This document shows, in pieces, positions 1-6,217 of a stretch of DNA of 12,031 bases. A program made the translations under genes and the position numbers. How positions within the stretch are numbered: position 1 is the stretch's first letter; each line of letters begins with the position of its first letter. The notes beneath the pieces were generated by a model. It was not told the origin of the DNA and searched no databases. It saw only the letters and a list, made by a program, of their open reading frames with translations. The stretch is from Anaerolineales bacterium (lineage in GTDB: Bacteria > Chloroflexota > Anaerolineae > Anaerolineales > UBA6663), in NCBI GenBank assembly GCA_016789165.1, contig JAEURL010000603.1, forward strand, positions 1 through 12,031, given 5' to 3'.

Positions 1-74
1 GCATGCGTGCATCCTATGCGGGGGGAGGGCTGAAGATTGTAGCAGACTCGCCGGCCCCTAAGCCGGCCGGCCTA

Positions 75-104
75 TTGGCGGGCGGCCGCCAGCCCAGCTA
101 GAAT
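75..104 (+). promoter_or_regulatory. Candidate sigma70-type promoter of the O-antigen ligase-like gene
   Basis: TTGGCG at 75-80 and TAGAAT at 99-104 are separated by 18 bp. The expected transcription start is near 111, only a few bases before the ATG at 115 and downstream of the ATG at 103. If real, this favours the later start codon and a nearly leaderless mRNA. The 1-74 stretch has no gene I can support; it holds a small GCCGGC-CCCTAA-GCCGGC hairpin (50-67) just before the -35. The call comes from motif matching alone. Confidence 0.4.
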
Positions 105-1881
105 GACGGCACCTATGCTGGATCACAACGGGTTCGCACGCGGCTTGCAGGCGGGGATGGCCGTCTTCGGCCTCAGCGCCTTGGCGGGAGTCTGGGCGGC
201 CTATGATCCCGCGCTCAGCCTGCCCATGCTGGCGGTGGTGCTGGCCGGCGCCGGGCTGTATTTCGCGGCGGCGCGGCGCCGCCCGCTGGCCCGGGCGGAA
301 CTGGCGGCCGGTGTTGTGGCGGCGGCCGGACTGCTGATCGCGCTCTATTTCATCGCCCAGTACGGGCACCAGGCGCATACCGCCAAGAGCGGGCTGCTGG
401 CGCGCCTGGGCCAGGCCACCACCTTCCTGCCGGACCTGCACGGGCCGCTGCTGCATCCCAACGTGGCCGCCTCTTATTTGCTGAGCAGCCTGCCGATTGC
501 CGCGGCCATGGCCCTCACCCGCCGCCGGCCGGCGGCGCGCCTCGCCTGGCTGGCGGCCGTGGCGATCATGGGCTACGCCGGCCTGTTGACGGCCTCGCGC
601 GGCGCCTGGCTGGCGGCCGGCGCGGCGGGCGCGGCCGGCGGCCTGCTGTTGCTGGCGCGGCGGGGCCGCTGGGCCGCCGGCGTCGTGGCCGGGGGCGGCC
701 TGCTCATGGTGGCCCTGCTGGCCGTGGTCGTGGTGGATTGGGGCCAGTGGCCGCTGCTGGCCTCGGCCGTGCCGCGCGCCCTGGAGCGCGGCCAGATCTA
801 CCGGGACAGCCTGTACCTGGCGCGCGATTATGCGTACACGGGCCTCGGCCTGGGCGACACCTTCTCCAAGGTCTACACCCGCTACAGCCAACTGGCCCAG
901 GTGGAGACCCTCACTCACGCCCACAACCTGCCGCTGGCGGTCTGGCTTGGCCAGGGCCTGCTGGGGCTGGCGGCCTTCCTGGTGCTGAGCGCGGCCTTCT
1001 TCGGCCTGGTGGCCGTGACGGTGCGCGCGGCCCGGCCGGGGTTGGTCTTCCACGGCGCCTGGCTGGGCGTGCTGGCCGCGCTGCTGCACGGGCTGACCGA
1101 TGCCCCGCAGTACAGCGGCAGCCTGTGGCTGACGCTGGCCGGCCTGGGGGCGGCGGCTGGTCTGGCGCTGTCGGCGGAGGCCGCCGCGCCCCCGGCTCCC
1201 CGCCCAACCCGCCGGCCTTCTATGGAGGTCTTCCTGGTCGTCATCGTGGTGGCGGTGGCCGGCCTGGCGGTCCTCTATCGGCCAGCGCTGGCGGCCGGGT
1301 ACACCAACCTGGGCGCGCTGGCGGAGACGCGGGCGGAGCTGGCGCCGGGGCTGTCGGCGGCCGAACGGCAGGCCGGCTTGGCCGCGGCGCAGGCCTGGTA
1401 CGCACGCGCCCTGGCCGTGGACGACGCCTGGCCCAGCGCCAACCGCCGGCTCGGCAACCTCAAGACCATGCAGGGCGATTACGCGGCCGCCGTCCCGCTG
1501 CTGGAAACCGCGCTGCGCCAGGAGAGCCGCTACGCGGCCGCGACCAAGGGGTTGGGGCTGGCGTACGCCTGGTCCGGCCGGGCGGAGACCGCGGCCGTGA
1601 TCTTCCATCAGCTGAGCGATCCGGGCGCGATGGAGCAGGACCTGTACAACTGGGGCTACTACTTCAGCGAACAGGGCCGGCCGCTGCTGACCGCCTACAG
1701 CTGGGAGGCCGCCCAGGCCATGTATCCAGACGCACAGACCACCGGGGTGTGGCTGCTGATCGCCGAGCAATATGTGGCCGCCGGCGAGAAAGAGGCGGCG
1801 CGGCGCTGGTACGAGCGCGTGCTGGCCGTGGAACCCGGCCAGCCGCAGGCGGCCGCGGCCCTCGAGCAGCTCGGCGATTAG
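103..1881 (+). CDS. O-antigen ligase/polymerase (Wzy_C-like) membrane protein with C-terminal TPR domain
   Basis: This 592-residue polytopic inner-membrane protein most resembles the O-antigen ligase/Wzy family, which transfers or polymerises undecaprenyl-linked glycans on the periplasmic side. Hydrophobic segments fill residues about 15-365, with a last one at about 375-393. Family-type signatures are present: HPN at 118-120 before a hydrophobic run, SRGAWL at 165-170, HAHN at 272-275 in the large periplasmic loop, and HGLTDAP at 329-335. From about 395 to 592 the chain is soluble and Ala-rich with TPR-like helical pairs (for example 430-473 and 560-590), a fusion common in this family. I see no clear Shine-Dalgarno. 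ATG 103 gives the longest form, but ATG 115 (588 aa) fits the promoter better. The gene converges on the tRNA gene. Family assignment is solid; whether it is a ligase, polymerase or glycosylation enzyme cannot be told from sequence. Confidence 0.85.
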   Translation: MTAPMLDHNGFARGLQAGMAVFGLSALAGVWAAYDPALSLPMLAVVLAGAGLYFAAARRRPLARAELAAGVVAAAGLLIALYFIAQYGHQAHTAKSGLLARLGQATTFLPDLHGPLLHPNVAASYLLSSLPIAAAMALTRRRPAARLAWLAAVAIMGYAGLLTASRGAWLAAGAAGAAGGLLLLARRGRWAAGVVAGGGLLMVALLAVVVVDWGQWPLLASAVPRALERGQIYRDSLYLARDYAYTGLGLGDTFSKVYTRYSQLAQVETLTHAHNLPLAVWLGQGLLGLAAFLVLSAAFFGLVAVTVRAARPGLVFHGAWLGVLAALLHGLTDAPQYSGSLWLTLAGLGAAAGLALSAEAAAPPAPRPTRRPSMEVFLVVIVVAVAGLAVLYRPALAAGYTNLGALAETRAELAPGLSAAERQAGLAAAQAWYARALAVDDAWPSANRRLGNLKTMQGDYAAAVPLLETALRQESRYAAATKGLGLAYAWSGRAETAAVIFHQLSDPGAMEQDLYNWGYYFSEQGRPLLTAYSWEAAQAMYPDAQTTGVWLLIAEQYVAAGEKEAARRWYERVLAVEPGQPQAAAALEQLGD

Positions 1882-1894
1882 CCGGGGAAACGCG

Positions 1895-1920
1895 GACGCC
1901 GGCGGATTGGCGCCGGCGTC
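1895..1920. terminator. Perfect hairpin between convergent genes, possible bidirectional terminator
   Basis: A 10-bp perfect stem (GACGCCGGCG with CGCCGGCGTC) encloses a 6-base loop. It starts 14 bp after the stop codon of the plus-strand gene and lies 15 bp past the 3' end of the minus-strand tRNA gene, which is where a shared terminator would sit. Neither side has a real T-run (AGGGGG on plus, CGCGTTTCCCC on minus), so termination here would not be of the classic U-tract type. Confidence 0.45.
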
Positions 1921-1935
1921 AGGGGGTCAAAGTGA

Positions 1936-2288
1936 TGGGCCCGGCAGGATTCGAACCTGCAACCAAGCGGTTATGCTTCCCACTCCGGCTTTCGCCGGCC
2001 CTGGCGGGTTTGTGGGCTGGACTATCCCTTCACCCCGAGGGGTGCCTGCCGTCTAGTCTCTACACCTTCCCGTGGCGCCGCTCTCCGGCGTCCAGGGCTT
2101 GGCTCGGGATTACCCTATCCTGAGACTTAGGCTTCCCCGAATTTGGCAGGTGATCACCTAAGGATTGCTCCCTAGGCCGCCCGGTGGTGTTTGCCCAGAC
2201 CAGCTGACCGGGCTGAACTTCACGCCCCGCCGCTTGCGCTGGCCAAACTGCCTCAAGCCGCGTGCTCTGACCATTGAGCTACGGGCCC
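1936..2288 (-). tRNA. tRNA-Ile2 (anticodon CAU, lysidine type) interrupted by a group I intron
   Basis: The two exons are 2288-2256 (33 nt, ending at U33) and 1975-1936 (40 nt, starting at C34). Joined, they give a 73-nt cloverleaf: acceptor GGGCCCG/CGGGCCC with discriminator A, D stem GCTC/GAGC, a 7-base anticodon loop CTCATAA, variable TGGTT, T arm GCAGG-TTCGAAT-CCTGC. CCA is not encoded. The G1-C72 pair excludes an initiator tRNA. The overall sequence matches the tRNA-Ile2 type, whose C34 is converted to lysidine by TilS so that it reads AUA; elongator Met is the less likely alternative. One oddity is a C27xU43 mismatch at the top of the anticodon stem. The gene has its own promoter, 40 bp after serA. 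Standard tRNA finders that disallow introns would miss it or report only fragments. Confidence 0.92.
1976..2255 (-). ncRNA. Group I self-splicing intron (IC3-like) in the tRNA-Ile2 anticodon loop, 280 nt, no ORF
   Basis: Read on the minus strand, the conserved core can be drawn by hand. P1 pairs exon GGCU (U33 in a U.G) with an internal guide GGCC at 2244-2241. P3 is CCTGCC (2150-2145) with GGCAGG (2050-2045). P4 is TTCGGG (in 2143-2130) with CCCGAG (in 2112-2101). P5 is CCTA/TAGG. P7 is GACTA (2058-2054) with TAGTC (2024-2020). P8 is CACCC/GGGTG around 2044-2031. P9 is a 5-bp stem capped by GAAA (1998-1985). The last intron base is G (complement of 1976), as required for omega-G. The P/Q/R/S strings closely resemble those of cyanobacterial tRNA-Leu introns. 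The roughly 100 nt between P1 and P3 would form P2 hairpins. There is no room for a homing endonuclease, so it is presumably immobile by itself. Splicing activity is inferred. Confidence 0.9.
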
Positions 2289-2297
2289 AGTAGCGTC

Positions 2298-2326
2298 ATT
2301 GTACTCCGCCGGGCGCCGGCCGTCAC
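2298..2326 (-). promoter_or_regulatory. Promoter of the tRNA-Ile2 gene
   Basis: On the minus strand GTGACG (2326-2321) and TACAAT (2303-2298) are spaced by exactly 17 bp. The -10 ends 9 bases before G1 of the tRNA, so the transcript would start a couple of bases ahead of the mature 5' end. It sits wholly inside the 40-bp gap after the serA stop, so the tRNA need not depend on read-through from serC-serA. Confidence 0.6.
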
Positions 2327-2328
2327 GC

Positions 2329-3279
2329 CTATTCCTCGCCGGCGCTGACCTTCCAGCGCGGCTCCCGGCCCTGCAGCACCGCCAGCACTTCGGCGGCGAT
2401 GGCCAGGCCGGCGCGCATCTGCGCCTCCTGCGTCTGGGCGCCGATGTGCGGCGTGGCGATCACCTTGGGGTGGGCGGCAAGCGAGCCGGGCGGCGGCGGC
2501 TCCGCCGCGAACACGTCCAGGCCGGCGCCGGCCAGGTGGCCGGCATCCAGGGCGGCGCGCAGGGCGTCCTCGTCGATCAGGCCGCCGCGCGCCAGGCACA
2601 GCAGCCGGGCTCCGCGCTTCATCTGCGCCAGCCGGGAGGCGTCCAGCAGTTTGTGCGTCTCGGCGTTGTGGGGCAGGTGCAGCGAGAGGTAATCCGAGCG
2701 GGCCAGGAGCTCGTCCAGCGAGGCCGGCTCGGCCCCGCGCTCGTGGATGCGCTCGACGCTCTTGCGCGGATCATAGGCCAGCACGTTCATCTCGAACACC
2801 CGGGCGCGGCGCACCACCTCGCTGCCGATGCGCCCCAGGCCGATGATGCCCAGCGTCTTGCCGGCCAGCTCGCTGCCCATCAGCGCGCTCTTCTCCCAGC
2901 GGCCTTGTTTGAGCGCGGCGTCGGCGGCCGGCACCTGGCGGGCCAGCGCCAGCATCAAGGCGAGGGTCAGCTCGGCCACGGAGGTGGTGGCCGCCTGCGG
3001 GCTGTTCACCACCGTCACGCCGCGCGCCTCGGCGGCCGCCAGGTCGATGTTGTCCACGCCCACGCCGGCCCGGCCGACCACTTTCAGATTAACGCCGGCG
3101 GCCAGGACCTCGGCCGTCACCTTGGTGCGCGAACGGACCACCAGGGCGTGATACTCCGGAATAACGGTCAGGAGTTCGGCGGCCGTGATCTTGGGCTGGA
3201 CCGTGACCGGGCCGGCGCCCTCCAACAGGTGCACGCCGGCCTCGGCCAGGCCGTCGGCGACAAGGGTTTTGAGAGTCAT
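2329..3279 (-). CDS. serA: D-3-phosphoglycerate dehydrogenase, short form without ACT domain
   Basis: This 316-aa NAD-dependent D-2-hydroxyacid dehydrogenase likely oxidises 3-phospho-D-glycerate to 3-phosphohydroxypyruvate, the first step of L-serine synthesis in the cytoplasm. Residues 1-95 and about 285-316 form the substrate domain, including RAGVGVDNID at 70-79. The Rossmann domain carries GLGRIG at 147-152 and D170 for the NAD ribose. The expected catalytic Arg-Glu-His set is R231, E260 and H278. The protein stops right after the catalytic core, so it lacks the C-terminal ASB/ACT regulatory domains of long PGDHs and probably the serine feedback they mediate. Start ATG 3279 follows AGGA with 5-base spacing. 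An open frame continues upstream through the serC region but only as an out-of-frame shadow. The serC neighbour 56 bp upstream supports serA over glyoxylate/hydroxypyruvate reductase, which the fold alone does not exclude. Confidence 0.88.
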   Translation of the reverse strand: MTLKTLVADGLAEAGVHLLEGAGPVTVQPKITAAELLTVIPEYHALVVRSRTKVTAEVLAAGVNLKVVGRAGVGVDNIDLAAAEARGVTVVNSPQAATTSVAELTLALMLALARQVPAADAALKQGRWEKSALMGSELAGKTLGIIGLGRIGSEVVRRARVFEMNVLAYDPRKSVERIHERGAEPASLDELLARSDYLSLHLPHNAETHKLLDASRLAQMKRGARLLCLARGGLIDEDALRAALDAGHLAGAGLDVFAAEPPPPGSLAAHPKVIATPHIGAQTQEAQMRAGLAIAAEVLAVLQGREPRWKVSAGEE

Positions 3280-3335
3280 AGTGTTCCTAACAGCGCCCGC
3301 GGGCGCCCGAATGATCGCCAAGCGTCCGGGCCGGC

Positions 3336-4451
3336 TCAACCGTGGCGGCGCTGGAAATCGGTCATGAACTCGGCCAGCGCCTGGGCGGCCTCGGGCGGCA
3401 GGGCGTTGTAGAGCGAGGCCCGGATGCCGCCCACGGCGCGGTGGCCCTTCAGGCCGTCCAGCCCCTCCTTGGCCGCCTCTTTGACGAACTGGTTCTCCAG
3501 GGCCTCGTCCGGCAGGCGGAAAGTGATGTTCATCTGCGAGCGGCTGTCCGGCCGGGCCAGGCCGCGGTAGAAACCGCCGCTGCGGTCGATGGCGGTGTAG
3601 ACCAGGCCGGCCTTGGCGGCGTTGCGCTCGGCCACGGCCGCCAGCCCGCCCAGGCCGCGCGCCCCCTTGAAGACCAGGCCGCCCATGTAGATCGGGAAAC
3701 AGGGCGGCGTGTTGTAGAGCGAGCGGTTCTCGGCCTGGACCTTGTAATCCAGCATGAGCGGCAGGCCGGCCGGCGTGCGGGCCAGCAGGTCTTCGCGCAC
3801 GATCACAATCGTGACGCCGGCCGGGCCGGCGTTCTTCTGCGCGCCGGCGTACACCAGGCCGTACTGGCTCAGGTCCACCGGCCGGCTGATGAAATCGGAC
3901 GAGGCGTCGCAGGTCAGGGGCACGCCGGCCGGCGGCACCGGCTCGGCCGTGTTCTCCACGCCGTGGATGGTCTCGTTGGAGCAGAAGTGCAGGTAGGCGG
4001 CCTGCGGGTCCAGCTGCAGCTCGGCCTGGGACGGGAAGTGCGTGAACTGGCCGGCCTCGCCGTCGAAAGCTTTGCGGGCCAGGCCAAGCCGCCCGGCCTC
4101 CTTGTGGGCGGCCTTGGACCACGCGCCGGTGACGATGTAATCGGCCGATTGGCCGCCGGCGCGCAGGTTGAGGGGCTGCATGGCGAACTGCAGCGTGGCG
4201 CCGCCGGGCAGGAACAGCACCCGGTGGGTGGCCGGCAGATTGTAGAGGGCGCGCAGATCGGCCTCGGCCTCGCCCAAAATGGTCTCGAAGGCGGCGGAGC
4301 GGTGGCTCATCTCCAGCACGGACATGCCGACGCCGCGCCAGTTGAGCAGCTCGGCCTGGGCCTGCTCGAGCACGCTGAGCGGCAGCACGGCTGGGCCGGC
4401 GGAGAAATTGAAGAGGCGCCCATAGGGCTGGGCGGAGGCGGAGGTAGCCAT
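3336..4451 (-). CDS. serC: Phosphoserine aminotransferase
   Basis: This 371-aa fold-type I PLP enzyme transfers the amino group of glutamate to 3-phosphohydroxypyruvate, giving O-phosphoserine (step two of serine synthesis; the family also serves pyridoxine synthesis). Signatures seen: FNFSAGPAVLP at 14-24, EMSHRS at 47-52, PGGAT at 82-86 in the PLP-phosphate site, W111 stacking region, SNETIHGVE at 158-166, CDASSDFISRP at 181-191 with D182 for the pyridine nitrogen, and the Schiff-base lysine K206 in YAGAQKNAGPAG. Length is normal for SerC. Start ATG 4451 is preceded by AAAGGA at a good ribosome-binding distance. It is the first gene of a minus-strand serC-serA unit. No phosphoserine phosphatase (serB) is seen here. 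Confidence 0.95.
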   Translation of the reverse strand: MATSASAQPYGRLFNFSAGPAVLPLSVLEQAQAELLNWRGVGMSVLEMSHRSAAFETILGEAEADLRALYNLPATHRVLFLPGGATLQFAMQPLNLRAGGQSADYIVTGAWSKAAHKEAGRLGLARKAFDGEAGQFTHFPSQAELQLDPQAAYLHFCSNETIHGVENTAEPVPPAGVPLTCDASSDFISRPVDLSQYGLVYAGAQKNAGPAGVTIVIVREDLLARTPAGLPLMLDYKVQAENRSLYNTPPCFPIYMGGLVFKGARGLGGLAAVAERNAAKAGLVYTAIDRSGGFYRGLARPDSRSQMNITFRLPDEALENQFVKEAAKEGLDGLKGHRAVGGIRASLYNALPPEAAQALAEFMTDFQRRHG

Positions 4452-4486
4452 GACGATCCTTTCTGTGTCAGGCGGTTGCGCGGGCC

Positions 4487-4492
4487 ATTATA
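4487..4492 (-). promoter_or_regulatory. -10 element (TATAAT) of the serC-serA promoter
   Basis: A consensus TATAAT on the minus strand lies 35 bp upstream of the serC ATG, predicting a leader of about 28 nt. It stands out against the GC-rich background. No convincing -35 lies 16-18 bp further up (GC-rich sequence only), so activation or another sigma factor may be involved. Confidence 0.5.
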
Positions 4493-4552
4493 GCGCAGGG
4501 GCTTGGGCGGCCGGCGGCGCGGCGCCCCGGCGTGCAATGCACCGTCCGCCAG

Positions 4553-4581
4553 TTGCCGGTTTCCAGGCTTCGCGGTACAGT
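4553..4581 (+). promoter_or_regulatory. Promoter of the Roadblock gene, spaced for a leaderless mRNA
   Basis: TTGCCG (4553-4558) and TACAGT (4576-4581) are separated by exactly 17 bp. Only 6 bases lie between the -10 and the ATG at 4588, so transcription should start at or within a base or two of the start codon. No Shine-Dalgarno is present upstream, consistent with leaderless translation. The rest of the 4452-4587 gap holds the divergent serC promoter and a GC-rich spacer. Confidence 0.5.
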
Positions 4582-4587
4582 AGCGCC

Positions 4588-4995
4588 ATGCCCATCCAGT
4601 ATCGGTCGGATGCCCTGCGGCGCAGCCTGCAGACTCTGCATCACCAGGCGCCGGCCGTGCGCGGTTCGGCCGTCATCACCCAGGACGGGCTCGTGATTGC
4701 GGCCTTCCCGCCGGGCTGGGACGAGAACATCCACGATCCCACCGGCGGCGACCACGTGGCGGCGCTGGCGGCGGTGGTGGCCGGCCAAGCGGAGAAGACC
4801 CTGGCGCGCCTCAACCAAGGCCAGATGGAGCGGGTGCTGATGGAAGGCGAACACGGCACCATCGCCGTGCTGCCCATCACCCACGACGCGGCGCTGGCCG
4901 TGCTGATCCTGAAAGACGCCAAGCTCGGCCTGACCCTGCACGCCGCCCGGCGCGCGGCCGACGAGATCCAATCCGTCCTCGACAAAACCAAATGA
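4588..4995 (+). CDS. Roadblock/LC7 domain protein
   Basis: This 135-aa protein is essentially one Roadblock/LC7 (MglB-like) domain: helix 1 (about 5-20), strand pair around ITQDGLVIAAF (30-40) with the family's DG turn at 33-34, long helix 2 (about 54-75), strands GTIAVLPITHDAALAVLIL (90-108), and the final helix LTLHAARRAADEIQSVLDK (115-133). Roadblock proteins are cytosolic homodimers that usually act on a small Ras-like GTPase (MglA type) as GAP or scaffold. No GTPase gene is next to it here. Start ATG 4588 is chosen because the domain begins there and a promoter ends 6 bases before it; the upstream open frame is low-complexity. The stop overlaps the following MFS gene in ATGA, so the two are translationally coupled, which suggests a shared task I cannot name. 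Confidence 0.85.
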   Translation: MPIQYRSDALRRSLQTLHHQAPAVRGSAVITQDGLVIAAFPPGWDENIHDPTGGDHVAALAAVVAGQAEKTLARLNQGQMERVLMEGEHGTIAVLPITHDAALAVLILKDAKLGLTLHAARRAADEIQSVLDKTK

Positions 4996-6194
4996 CCGGC
5001 GCGTCACCCGGCGCGCGGACCGGGGGGCGCTCGCTGAGCGCCCTGCTGCTCGTCACCACGCCAATCCGGATCCTGCTGAACACCACCTTCCGGATGGTGT
5101 ACCCGTTCCTGCCGGCCTTCAGCCGCGGGCTGGGCGTGCCGGTGGAAACCCTCACCCTGCTGCTGGCCTTGCGCAGCGGCTTGGGCCTGAGCGCGCCGCT
5201 CTTCGGCCTGGTGCCGGATCGCTTTGGCCGGCGCTTCGCCATGACGGCCGGCCTGCTGCTCTTCACCCTCAGCCTGGCGCTGGCCGCGGCCTTCCCGTCT
5301 CTAATCACGTTTGTGGCCGCCCTGTTCGGCGTCTCGCTGGCCAAGCTGTTGTTTGACCCGGCCCTGCTGGCCTACCTGGGCGACAGCACGCCCTATGCGC
5401 GGCGCGGGCTGGTGATGGCGCTGAGCGAGCTGGGCTGGTCCGGCGCCACGCTGGTGGGCATCCCGCTGCTGGGCCTGCTGCTGGCCGGCGGCAACTGGCG
5501 CGCGCCCTTCCTGCCGCTGGCGCTCCTGGGCGGGCTGGCCGCTTTCGGGCTGTGGCGCGTGATCCCGGCCGGGAGCGCGCCGGCTCCGGGCCGGACGCGC
5601 GCGCTGTTCGCGGGCGTGGCCGGCCTGTTCCGCCACCCGGTGCTGCTGGGGGCCATGGGCATGGGCCTGCTGATCTCGCTGGCCAACGAGATGTTGAACG
5701 TGGCCTACGGCCTGTGGATGGAGGGGACCTTCCAGCTGCGGATCGAGGCGCTGGGCGCGTCCGTGATCGTGATCGGCCTGGCGGAGCTGGCCGGCGAGGG
5801 CGCGGTGGCCCTGCTCTCCGACCGGCTGGGCAAACGCCGGCTGGTGCTGCTGGCCGGCGGCCTCAGCGCGCTGGCCTATCTGCTCCTGCCGTTCATCCCC
5901 GGCCGGCTGGACCTGGCGCTGGCCGGCGTGTTCCTGGCCTACTTCTCCTTTGAGACCACGATTGTGGGGACGCTGCCGCTGGTGAGCGAGCTGCACCCGG
6001 AGGCGCGCGGCACCCTGCTCAGCACCAATTTCCTGTTCATGGCGCTGGGGCGCATGGCCGGCGCTACGCTGGGCGGGGCGCTGTTCAGCCTGGGCTTCGC
6101 CTGGGTGGGCGGGCTGGCCGCGCTCCTGAACGGGCTGATGCTGGTGCTGCTGTGGCGGGTGGTGCGCGAGCGCGCTGAGCCGGCGCCCGGCTGA
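4992..6194 (+). CDS. Major facilitator superfamily (MFS) transporter
   Basis: This 400-aa polytopic membrane protein has two pseudo-repeated halves of about six hydrophobic segments each and a short charged cytoplasmic N-terminus. The loop 2-3 motif A reads GLVPDRFGRR (72-81), and its counterpart in the second half is LSDRLGKRR (275-283). Related pairs DSTPYARRG (131-139) and ELHPEARG (333-340) mark the loops after helices 4 and 10. It therefore belongs to the 12-TM MFS, probably a proton-coupled exporter of small molecules; the substrate is not readable from sequence. ATG 4992 overlaps the Roadblock stop codon by 4 bases. The gene ends 23 bp from the convergent DUF2891 gene with no clear terminator between them. 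Confidence 0.9.
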   Translation: MTGASPGARTGGRSLSALLLVTTPIRILLNTTFRMVYPFLPAFSRGLGVPVETLTLLLALRSGLGLSAPLFGLVPDRFGRRFAMTAGLLLFTLSLALAAAFPSLITFVAALFGVSLAKLLFDPALLAYLGDSTPYARRGLVMALSELGWSGATLVGIPLLGLLLAGGNWRAPFLPLALLGGLAAFGLWRVIPAGSAPAPGRTRALFAGVAGLFRHPVLLGAMGMGLLISLANEMLNVAYGLWMEGTFQLRIEALGASVIVIGLAELAGEGAVALLSDRLGKRRLVLLAGGLSALAYLLLPFIPGRLDLALAGVFLAYFSFETTIVGTLPLVSELHPEARGTLLSTNFLFMALGRMAGATLGGALFSLGFAWVGGLAALLNGLMLVLLWRVVRERAEPAPG

Positions 6195-6217
6195 TGGCCT
6201 CCGGCCGGGCCGTGGCC

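Noticed and set aside
58..1770. Long minus-strand open frame (570 aa) opposite the ligase-like gene, and similar antisense frames of 350-570 aa elsewhere
   Set aside because: Their translations are low-complexity (Arg/Gln/Gly/His-rich), without domains. They arise because high-GC coding DNA has few stops in the antisense frames.
738..2123. Plus-strand 461-aa frame running from within the ligase gene through the tRNA
   Set aside because: It is frame-shifted from the ligase and then reads antisense through a structural RNA; composition is non-protein-like.
1976..2255. Homing endonuclease or other ORF inside the intron
   Set aside because: The insert is only 280 nt, almost wholly accounted for by ribozyme helices, and no in-frame protein with a LAGLIDADG, GIY-YIG or HNH motif is seen.
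1971..2260. Alternative reading as tRNA-Ile(UAU), with the intron after U34 as in tRNA-Leu
   Set aside because: It would make the last intron base C instead of the required G and leaves no guide that pairs with an exon end of GGCUU. Joining at U33|C34 satisfies both rules.
2329..4122. A 597-aa frame joining an N-terminal extension to SerA
   Set aside because: The first 281 residues are the serC coding region and the serC-serA gap read out of frame. The true SerA begins at ATG 3279 with a ribosome-binding site.
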